From Pseudarthrobacter chlorophenolicus (lineage in GTDB: Bacteria > Actinomycetota > Actinomycetes > Actinomycetales > Micrococcaceae): DNA of 60,420 nucleotides. A program made the position numbers and the translations under genes. How positions within the stretch are numbered: the stretch's first letter is position 1; each line of letters starts with the position of its first letter. Of this stretch, positions 50,954-57,862 are shown in pieces. The stretch lies in NCBI RefSeq assembly GCF_000962805.1, contig NZ_JZTW01000021.1, forward strand, positions 1 through 60,420, in the 5' to 3' direction. Below the pieces are notes generated by a model. It had not been told where the DNA came from. It worked only from the letters and a program-made list of their open reading frames with translations, and made no database searches.

Positions 50954-51750
50954 GGCAGGAACTGAACCTTCGCGGAAACGCTGCGCTCCTGGCCCGGGCC
51001 AACCCCCTGAGCAAGCTGGCCGCCGTCGTGCTCATCACCGTGGTCCTGGCACTGTCCATCGACTGGGTGTCCGCGTCGGTGGCGCTGTTCTTCGAACTGC
51101 TGCTGTTTCCGCTTGCCGGGCTCACGCTGGCGCTGCTGTGGCAACGCGGCTGGCCCTTGATCCTCGCTGCCGCCGTGGGTGGCTGGAGTACCTCCATCCT
51201 GGCGCCGGACAGCGGCAGGACGCTGATCGACGCCGGCATCTGGACCATGAGCGAAGGTTCGCTGGAGACCGGCGTGGGCTTCCTCCTGCGCGGCCTGGCC
51301 ATCGCGTTGCCCGCAATACTCCTGGTGAGCTGCACGGACCCCACAGACCTCGCTGATGCGTTGGCGCAGAAGGCCCGGCTGCCGCATCGCTTTGTCCTTG
51401 GCACGCTGGCGGCGATGCGCCTCGTGGGGCTGATGGCCGAGGAATGGCAGACCATCGGAATGGCGCGGCGGGCCCGGGGCGTTGGCTCCCGCGGCAGCGT
51501 GCTGCAGCGGGTGAAGGCCACGCTGGGGCAAAGCTTCGGGCTGCTGGTCCAGGCGATCCGGCGGGCGTCACGGCTGGCGGTGACCATGGAAGCGCGCGGT
51601 TTCGGCGGCGGGCCACGAACCTGGGCCCGCGAATCCACTTACACGCTGCTGGATGGGTGGGTCCTGATGGGCGGCCTGGTGATGGCCGGCCTGGCCGTTA
51701 CTGCTGCGGTGTCAGCCGGGACCTGGACTATGGTGTGGGCCGGGAACTGA
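50950..51750 (+). CDS. ykoC: ECF transporter T component
   Basis: The transmembrane coupling subunit, 266 residues, with about 5 helices (CbiQ family). The two Ala-Arg-Gly motifs of the coupling helices are visible in ARRARGVGSR and TMEARGFGGG; they contact the ATPase. It is the last gene of the riboswitch-controlled ykoE-ykoD-ykoC operon. It ends 4 bp from the stop of the convergent DUF1906 gene, so any terminator must lie inside that gene. Confidence 0.9.
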   Translation: MRQELNLRGNAALLARANPLSKLAAVVLITVVLALSIDWVSASVALFFELLLFPLAGLTLALLWQRGWPLILAAAVGGWSTSILAPDSGRTLIDAGIWTMSEGSLETGVGFLLRGLAIALPAILLVSCTDPTDLADALAQKARLPHRFVLGTLAAMRLVGLMAEEWQTIGMARRARGVGSRGSVLQRVKATLGQSFGLLVQAIRRASRLAVTMEARGFGGGPRTWARESTYTLLDGWVLMGGLVMAGLAVTAAVSAGTWTMVWAGN

Positions 51751-51754
51751 CCCG

Positions 51755-52603
51755 CTAGGTGCAGGCGTGGTTGTAGTCCAGCCCGGCGTGGATGAACTGC
51801 GTCAGCACCACTTTCCCGCCGCCCGTCAGGGGGGACTTCGAACAGGCGGTGACCGCTGAGGCTGCGTTTCGGGATCCCGCCAGCCAGCTTGGCAACGGGT
51901 AGAGGTTGCTGGAACTGCTGACGTTCCCCACGATCCTGTGCCACTGCTGGCCGGTGGAGTAGATGCCCACGCCCGCTGCGTCGATGCTGTGGAAGAAATC
52001 CGTCATGCCTTCCAGGACGGTGCGGTTGGCGTCCTTGCTGCTGGACCAGGTGTTTTCGGATTCCACATCCAGCCACCAGACGTAATCCGCGGGGTCGATT
52101 ACACCGCGGACGTAGGCGGCGTCAAAGGCCTTGGCATAGCCGTACATGTAGGCGCAGGCCGTGCCGTAGTCCCCGGCTTTGCAGGAGCCGTACGGGTTGT
52201 GCACCTTCGAGCCCGTGGGGTATTCGTCGCTGACCGGCCACCAGGAACCGGCCCGCCCGGGGTTAGCGGTATTGATGTAGAGCTGCGCCTTGGGCTGTGA
52301 GGCTACCGCGCCGGATGACGATGTGGCCCATTCGAGCTGTTCCTGCAGGCACGGGTTGGTGTTGTTGGCCAAACCGTTATTGACGCCAATGATGGCGAAC
52401 GCCTGGTCCCGCGGCAATTCTGCGTCGCACTGCGGCCAGGAAACATCGTTGCCGAGGAGGGTCTGGCCGCTGCTGCCCCCTTGCGGCGCTGCGGGGGAAT
52501 CCGTCGGATCAGCCCACGCGGGCCCGGCGCAGGTGAAAAGTACTGCTGCCACCAGCAGCGATGCCAGCCTGAACACTGGCAAGTGGGCTTGAGTCCGGGG
52601 CAT
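51755..52603 (-). CDS. Secreted DUF1906 (Rv2525c-like) glycoside-hydrolase-like protein
   Basis: A 282-residue exported protein. The signal peptide is about residues 1-31 (hydrophobic 13-26, cleavage after AWA). The mature part is a TIM-barrel-like domain with GNDVSWPQC near its start and WWLDVESENTW in the middle. The Asp-x-Glu of WLDVE matches the active site of GH25-like muramidases. The relative Rv2525c of M. tuberculosis is a cell-surface protein linked to cell-wall properties. Six cysteines in the mature part suggest disulfides. It is divergent from the HTH-MurA fusion gene, which suggests a cell-wall theme. Confidence 0.8.
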   Translation of the reverse strand: MPRTQAHLPVFRLASLLVAAVLFTCAGPAWADPTDSPAAPQGGSSGQTLLGNDVSWPQCDAELPRDQAFAIIGVNNGLANNTNPCLQEQLEWATSSSGAVASQPKAQLYINTANPGRAGSWWPVSDEYPTGSKVHNPYGSCKAGDYGTACAYMYGYAKAFDAAYVRGVIDPADYVWWLDVESENTWSSSKDANRTVLEGMTDFFHSIDAAGVGIYSTGQQWHRIVGNVSSSSNLYPLPSWLAGSRNAASAVTACSKSPLTGGGKVVLTQFIHAGLDYNHACT

Positions 52604-52746
52604 GTGGGGGCTCCGTTTACTGCTTGAAGAAACTTATATTCCAGTCTCCCGCGGGATCACGGAGAGGACAAGGCGCAACGCCGCACACTCCCCCTATCGC
52701 ATAGAAAAGATAAAGATGGTGCTTGATAGAGCCGTAACCTGCGCAA

Positions 52747-52784
52747 TTGGTCATAAATAACTCATAGATGATATATTCGCTGCA
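52747..52784 (+). promoter_or_regulatory. Promoter of the HTH-MurA gene, probably giving a leaderless mRNA
   Basis: TATATT (52772-52777) ends 6 bp before the ATG at 52784, and TTGGTC (52747-52752) lies 19 bp upstream. With the usual 6-7-base distance, transcription starts at the A of the start codon. No ribosome site exists between. The gap 52604-52783 is clearly AT-richer than the rest of the window and must also hold the promoter of the divergent DUF1906 gene. Confidence 0.5.
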
Positions 52785-54307
52785 TGACCCAGGAAACCGC
52801 TGAACACGTCGCCGTCATGCTCCGGAACGCCCGGAGCGAGAAGGGCTGGACCCAGGGCCAGTTGGCCGCCGAGCTGGGAACCAGCCAGAGCGCCGTGGCC
52901 CGGATGGAGCAGGGTAAACAGAACCTGAGCCTGAAGATGATCCAGCGCCTTGAGACCATTTTCGACCGGAGCATCGTCAATGTGGGCAAGCCGCAGATGA
53001 CGCACCTTCGCGTGGAGGGCGGCCGGACCCTGTCGGGTTCTGTTGACGTCAACAGCAGCAAGAATGCCGGCGTTGCCCTGCTGTGCGCCAGCCTCATCAA
53101 CCGCGGCACCACCGTCCTGCGGCGCCTGGCCCGGATCGAAGAGGTCAACCGCATCGTGGAGGTGCTGACCAGCATCGGCGTTGAATGCACCTGGCTCAAT
53201 GCCACGGACCTCCGCCTGCGCCGGCCCGCTGTCCTGGACCTCGACTCGATGGACGTGGAGGCTGCCCGCCGCACCCGCAGCGTCATCATGCTGCTGGGCC
53301 CGCTGCTGGATGAATCCGCGGAGTACAGGCTTCCCTACGCGGGCGGCTGCGACCTCGGCACCCGCACCGTTGAGCCGCACATGCAGGCCCTGCGCCAGTT
53401 CGGCCTGTCCGTGGAAGCCACAGCCGGTTTCTACGCGGTCCAGGCCCCGGCGGCGGACTCACATGACCGCTCCTTCGTCCTCACCGAGCGCGGCGATACC
53501 GTCACGGAAAACGCCATCATGGCGGCCGCCCACCGTGAGGGCACCACGGTCATCCGGAACGCCAGCCCCAATTACATGGTGCAGGACCTCTGCTTCTACC
53601 TGCAGATGCTGGGCGTCACCATCGAAGGCGTGGGCACCACCACCCTGAGGATCACCGGCAAACCCGTCATCAACGCCGACATCGAGTACTTCCCGTCCGA
53701 GGACCCCATCGAGGCCATGAGCCTGATCACCGCGGGCATCGTGACGAACTCCGAGGTCACCGTCCGCCGGGTGCCCATCGAGTTCATGGAGATCGAGCTG
53801 GCCACGCTGGGGCAGATGGGCCAGCAGCTGGAAATCTCCGGCGAATACGTGGCACGGAACGGCCGGACCCGGCTGGTGGACGTGACCACCAAGCCCTCCG
53901 AGCTGAAGGCCCCGGAGGACAAGATCCACCCCATGCCGTTCCCCGGCCTCAACATCGACAACCTGCCGTTCTTCGCCGTGATCGCCGCCAACGCCACCGG
54001 CCAGACGATGATCCACGACTGGGTGTACGAGAACCGCGCCATCTACCTGACGGAGCTGAACCGGCTCGGCGCGCAGGTCCAGCTCCTCGATCCCCACCGG
54101 ATCTACATCAACGGCCCCACCAAGTGGCGCGCCGCCGAAGTGGGCTGCCCTCCCGCGCTGCGTCCTGCCGCGTGCCTGCTGCTGGCCATGCTCGCGGCAC
54201 GCGGAGTTTCCGAGCTGCGCAACATCTACGTGATTGAGCGCGGGTACGAGGACCTGGCCGAGCGGCTGAACACCATCGGCGCCAGGATTGAGTACTTCCA
54301 GGGCTGA
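52784..54307 (+). CDS. XRE-type HTH domain fused to a MurA-like enolpyruvyl transferase
   Basis: 507 residues. Residues 7-62 form a Cro/C1-type helix-turn-helix (TQGQLAAELGTSQSAVARMEQGK). Residues 73-507 follow UDP-N-acetylglucosamine 1-carboxyvinyltransferase, the first step of peptidoglycan synthesis. Lys93-Asn94 in SSKNAGVALL match the Lys22-Asn23 pair, and Cys189 in GGCDLGTRTVEPH matches the catalytic, fosfomycin-target Cys115 loop. The key residues are therefore present and the enzyme part may be active. The DNA-binding domain suggests a dual role or a regulator that senses UDP-GlcNAc. It is probably a second MurA paralogue. Confidence 0.82.
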   Translation: MTQETAEHVAVMLRNARSEKGWTQGQLAAELGTSQSAVARMEQGKQNLSLKMIQRLETIFDRSIVNVGKPQMTHLRVEGGRTLSGSVDVNSSKNAGVALLCASLINRGTTVLRRLARIEEVNRIVEVLTSIGVECTWLNATDLRLRRPAVLDLDSMDVEAARRTRSVIMLLGPLLDESAEYRLPYAGGCDLGTRTVEPHMQALRQFGLSVEATAGFYAVQAPAADSHDRSFVLTERGDTVTENAIMAAAHREGTTVIRNASPNYMVQDLCFYLQMLGVTIEGVGTTTLRITGKPVINADIEYFPSEDPIEAMSLITAGIVTNSEVTVRRVPIEFMEIELATLGQMGQQLEISGEYVARNGRTRLVDVTTKPSELKAPEDKIHPMPFPGLNIDNLPFFAVIAANATGQTMIHDWVYENRAIYLTELNRLGAQVQLLDPHRIYINGPTKWRAAEVGCPPALRPAACLLLAMLAARGVSELRNIYVIERGYEDLAERLNTIGARIEYFQG

Positions 54308-54373
54308 GATTCACTCTTCGTCATGAAGGGGCGGGGCACTTCAAATGTCCCGTCCCTGCCGCAGAATGTGACT

Positions 54374-55594
54374 ATGCGTACCTTCGGCGTTGAGGAAGAG
54401 CTCCTGATTGTTGATCCGGAGTCCGGCGAACCGCTCGCCCTTGCTGACGCGCTCCTGTCCGGGCGGCACGTGGCAGCAGATGATCTGCCGCAGGTTCCGC
54501 AGGCGCAGGCGGCCACGGACAAAGCGGACGACGGCGAGATGGGCCTGAGTGCCGAGCTGAAGCTTGAACAGATCGAGACGCAGACGCGCCCGTGCCGGGA
54601 CTACGGCACCTTGCTGGACCAGATCCGTGCCGGGCGGTCCCTGGCCGATCAGGCCGCGCAAAAGAACCAGGCGCGGGTAGCGGCGCTGGCCACATCACCG
54701 CTGGGTCTGAACAGCCACACCACCCCGGATCCACGGTACGCGAGGATGCTGGAACGCTTTGGCCTTACTGCGCAGGAGCAGCTGACCTGCGGCTTCCACG
54801 TCCACACCTACATCGAGTCGCCGGACGAGGGCGTGGCAGTGCTGGACCGGATCAGGGACAAGCTGGCCGTCCTGACTGCCCTGAGCGCCAACTCGCCCTT
54901 CTGGAATGGGCAACCGACGGGCTTTGAGAGTTTCCGGACCCAAGCCTGGAACCGGTGGCCAACGTCCGGGCCCGCGGCGGTCTACGGGACTTACCCCGCT
55001 TACCGCAGGGTGGTAACGCGGCTCCTGGACAGCGGCGTGATGCTGGACGAAGGCATGCTCTACTTTGACGCGCGGCTCTCGCGGAACCACCCCACCGTGG
55101 AGGTCCGGGTGGCGGACGTCTGCCTGCGCGCCGACGACGCCGCCCTGATCGCCTGCCTGGTGCGGGCGCTGGTGGAGTCGGCCAGCAGGGAGTGGCGCGA
55201 CGGTGTTGAACCCGCACCGGTCCCCACGGTCCTGCTGCGGATGGCATCGTGGCAGGCCAGCAACTCCGGGCTCACGGGTGAACTGCTGGACTTTGGCAAC
55301 TTCCGTCCGGCCCCCGCCGCGGACGTGGTCAGGTCCCTGGTGGACTACCTCGCCCCGGTGCTGGACGAGCAGGGCGAGCTGGCACTGGCCCGGCAGGGCG
55401 TGGAGGACATCATTGCCCGCGGCACGGGCTCGGCCGAGCAGCGCCAGGTGCGGGAAAAAGCACTGGCAGGCCAGCCTGAAGATTTCGGCTTCGGCGCAGT
55501 GGTGAAGCACGCCGTCAGGGTGACCATGCGCGATGCCCTCGACCCTTCGGAAGTGGACACCGTACCCGAACTGCTGCGGGTACGGCAGTCCTGA
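54374..55594 (+). CDS. ybdK: YbdK-type carboxylate-amine ligase (glutamate-cysteine ligase 2 family)
   Basis: A 406-residue ATP-dependent ligase of the GCS2 family, starting with the family motif MRTFGVEEELLIVD and continuing with CGFHVHTYIE and SANSPFWNG. E. coli YbdK has weak glutamate-cysteine ligase activity. Actinobacteria make mycothiol rather than glutathione, so the true substrate is uncertain. ATG 54374 is preferred; the frame is open 17 codons upstream and a GTG at 54368 is possible. No clear ribosome site. It follows the HTH-MurA gene by 66 bp. Confidence 0.85.
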   Translation: MRTFGVEEELLIVDPESGEPLALADALLSGRHVAADDLPQVPQAQAATDKADDGEMGLSAELKLEQIETQTRPCRDYGTLLDQIRAGRSLADQAAQKNQARVAALATSPLGLNSHTTPDPRYARMLERFGLTAQEQLTCGFHVHTYIESPDEGVAVLDRIRDKLAVLTALSANSPFWNGQPTGFESFRTQAWNRWPTSGPAAVYGTYPAYRRVVTRLLDSGVMLDEGMLYFDARLSRNHPTVEVRVADVCLRADDAALIACLVRALVESASREWRDGVEPAPVPTVLLRMASWQASNSGLTGELLDFGNFRPAPAADVVRSLVDYLAPVLDEQGELALARQGVEDIIARGTGSAEQRQVREKALAGQPEDFGFGAVVKHAVRVTMRDALDPSEVDTVPELLRVRQS

Positions 55595-55600
55595 AGAACC

Positions 55601-56809
55601 CTAGATCTGCTTCAGGGCCTGTTCCAGGTCGCGGATAAGGTCCTCGGCGTCCTCCAGCCCCACGGACAGGCGCACCACGCCGTCGCTCAGGCCAATCGCA
55701 GCCCGCCCCTCCGGCCCCATCGCGCGGTGCGTGGTGGTGGCAGGGTGGGTGATCAGCGACTTGGAATCGCCCAGGTTGTTGGAAATGTCGATGACCCGCA
55801 GCGCGTCCAGCAGCGCGAACGCGGCCTCCTTGCCGGTGCGGCCGCCCGACGGCGCCAGTTCCAGAGTGAGTACCGTGCCGCCGGCCTTCATCTGCCTGGC
55901 CGCAAGTTCATACTGCGGGTGGGACTTCAGGAGCGGGTACTTCACCCAGCTGACGGCGGGCTGCTGCTCCAGCCATTCGGCGATCCGCAAGGCGGTGGCC
56001 GAGGAGTGGCTGACGCGCAGTCCCATGGTTTCCAGGCCCTTGGTGAGCACCCAGGCGTTGAAGGCGGACAGGGCGGGCCCCGTGTGGCGCATCAGCTGCT
56101 TGACGGGGCCGTCAATGAATTCCTTGGATCCCAGGATGGCGCCGCCCAGCACGCGGCCCTGGCCATCGATGTGCTTAGTGCCGGAGTAGACCACCACGTC
56201 CGCGCCGAGCTGGCCGCAGCGCTGCAGCAGGGGAGTGGCGAAGACGTTGTCCACCACAACTGTGGCACCGGCCGCGTGCGCAAGCTCGCTGACCGCCGCA
56301 ATGTCCACGATCTCCTGCATGGGATTGGACGGGGACTCGAAGAAGACAGCGGTGGTGGGTTCGGACAGGGCGGACCGCCACTGCTCCAGGTCGGGGCCGT
56401 CGACGAAGACGGTCTCCACGCCCCACCGCGGCAGGATTTCGTTGAGGATCACGAAGCAGGACCCGAACAGCGAGCGGGCGGCCACCACGCGGTCCCCGGC
56501 AGCCAGCAGCGCGCCGAGGGCCGTGAAGACGGCGGACATGCCGGACGCCGTCGCAAAGCATGCCTCGGTTCCCTCGAGCAGGCGGAGGCGTTCCTGGAAC
56601 GTGGCCACCGAGGGGTTGCCGTAGCGGGAGTAGACGAAGCGTTCGTCCTCGCCGGTGAAGGCGCGCTCGGCAGCGGCAGCGGATTCGTACACGAAACCGG
56701 AGTTCAGGAATATCGCTTCCGATGTTTCCTGGAAGTTGGTGCGGTCCAGCCCGCCGCGGACGGCCTGGGTGTCAGGGCTCCAGCCGGCGGCGTCTTCGTT
56801 GAAGGTCAC
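55601..56809 (-). CDS. metZ: O-succinylhomoserine (or O-acetylhomoserine) sulfhydrylase
   Basis: A PLP enzyme of the Cys/Met metabolism family, 402 residues, which makes homocysteine from an activated homoserine and sulfide. Lys212 in YSGTKHIDGQGR forms the Schiff base, with Asp187 before it. RFVYSRYGNPS and the ATASGMSAVF region are family hallmarks. The length and the HIDGQGR motif point to MetZ rather than MetB or MetC. The GTG start directly follows the rhodanese stop (TAAGTG). It is the third gene of an operon controlled by a SAM riboswitch. It converges on ybdK with 6 bp between. Confidence 0.9.
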   Translation of the reverse strand: MTFNEDAAGWSPDTQAVRGGLDRTNFQETSEAIFLNSGFVYESAAAAERAFTGEDERFVYSRYGNPSVATFQERLRLLEGTEACFATASGMSAVFTALGALLAAGDRVVAARSLFGSCFVILNEILPRWGVETVFVDGPDLEQWRSALSEPTTAVFFESPSNPMQEIVDIAAVSELAHAAGATVVVDNVFATPLLQRCGQLGADVVVYSGTKHIDGQGRVLGGAILGSKEFIDGPVKQLMRHTGPALSAFNAWVLTKGLETMGLRVSHSSATALRIAEWLEQQPAVSWVKYPLLKSHPQYELAARQMKAGGTVLTLELAPSGGRTGKEAAFALLDALRVIDISNNLGDSKSLITHPATTTHRAMGPEGRAAIGLSDGVVRLSVGLEDAEDLIRDLEQALKQI

Positions 56810-57220
56810 TTAGTTCTTTCCGAGGTTGGTGGGCAGGCCGCGGTTCTTCCAGCCGTTGACGGTGCGTTCGCCGTAACGGTCCGGTTCGCCTTCGAAGCCT
56901 TCCAGGACGTTGTAGGAGGTGAAGCCCGCCTGGGTGGCCGCCGTGGCCGCCGCGATGGAGCGCTGGCCGGAGCGGCACAGGAACAGCAGTTCGGTACTGC
57001 GGTTCTCCGGGCCCTGCTGCTCAAGGTCAGTGATGAATTCCGGGTTGGGAATGCCGCCCGGGAACGTCCACTGGATGAACAGGGGATCGTTGTCCGTGGC
57101 CTTGGTGTCCGGGATGCCAATGTGCGCCCACTCGCCCTCAGTGCGGACATCCACCAGGATGGCGCCCTGTTCCAGCTTGGCCCAGGCCTCCTCGGGTGTC
57201 AGGTCTCCTGCGTAGCTCAT
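56810..57220 (-). CDS. Rhodanese-like sulfurtransferase
   Basis: A single-domain rhodanese of 136 residues. The active-site loop CRSGQRS (82-88) has the catalytic Cys82 and the six-residue loop typical of sulfur-transfer rhodaneses. ILVDVRTEGEW is the N-terminal family motif. It lies between a DUF1737 gene (4-bp overlap) and metZ (adjacent), under the SAM riboswitch. It may supply sulfane sulfur or sulfide to MetZ, which is an inference from context. Confidence 0.88.
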   Translation of the reverse strand: MSYAGDLTPEEAWAKLEQGAILVDVRTEGEWAHIGIPDTKATDNDPLFIQWTFPGGIPNPEFITDLEQQGPENRSTELLFLCRSGQRSIAAATAATQAGFTSYNVLEGFEGEPDRYGERTVNGWKNRGLPTNLGKN

Positions 57221-57495
57221 GCGTGGCCCTCGCCGTCGAATTCGGGTTCCTCAGTGGCGGATTCCAGGCTGTCCACAGCGGTGGCGACGGCGGCATCCGC
57301 GGAAGCAATGGCTGCCGGGAGCACCACGGCCTGGGCCACGATGACGTTGCTGCCGTTGAAGGTCGCGGCCGGGCTGCCATGCAGCACGTACCCTTCCGCC
57401 AGGGCGGCCGAGATCCGCTCGCAAAAGGCGCGGTCGTCCGGGCCACTGATCAGGCGGTAGGACAGTTTCTCTTCAGGGGCAGGTGCGTCAGACAT
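57217..57495 (-). CDS. DUF1737 domain protein
   Basis: A 92-residue protein with the short DUF1737 pattern YRLISGPDDRAFCERISAAL followed by EGYVLHGSPAATFNG and VIVAQAVV, then an acidic tail of about 35 residues. Function unknown. AGGAGA precedes the ATG. It is the first gene after the SAM riboswitch and overlaps the rhodanese gene by 4 bp, so it is probably tied to methionine/sulfur metabolism here. Confidence 0.8.
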   Translation of the reverse strand: MSDAPAPEEKLSYRLISGPDDRAFCERISAALAEGYVLHGSPAATFNGSNVIVAQAVVLPAAIASADAAVATAVDSLESATEEPEFDGEGHA

Positions 57496-57542
57496 GACGG
57501 ATCTCCTTCTCTCACGCTTGCAGCTCGAATCGGTCGATATGC

Positions 57543-57620
57543 CGAGTATTCACCTGAGGCACCCCGCCGTGGAAGGAGGGTTGCCGACCGGCCAGTCAGG
57601 GCTTGGCACCGGTACTCATT
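57543..57620 (-). ncRNA. SAM riboswitch, SAM-IV-like, upstream of the metZ operon
   Basis: On the minus strand the core reads ATGAGTACCGGTGCCAAGCC, then CTGGCCGGTCGGCAACCCTC, then CCTTCCACGGCGGGGTGCC and GGTGAATACTC. GAGTA pairs with TACTC as P1. The GGCAACCCTCC and GGCGGGGTGCC blocks are hallmarks of the SAM-I/SAM-IV core; the short form and actinobacterial context fit SAM-IV. It ends about 50 nt before the DUF1737 start, leaving room for the extra 3' stems of SAM-IV and the ribosome site. It should repress the operon when S-adenosylmethionine is high. Confidence 0.85.
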
Positions 57621-57862
57621 ACTCCCCAAAAACGTAACACCTGCCGCCGGGAGCCGCACCGCCGCCGTCGTCATCTTCCGTAACTGAACCGGAAACACGG
57701 GGTCACAGGGGTGCCGGGCTGTTTCCGGACAGCGGCCGACGACGGTATTGCTGCAGGTGGGCGGGTTTTACGCTGCTTCCTGCGGGCTTTCCCGGCGGGC
57801 TCCGCCCGATAAAGTACTGGTGGGGCCGCTGCCCCATCAGGTCTTCGGCACCGGGGGGTTCC

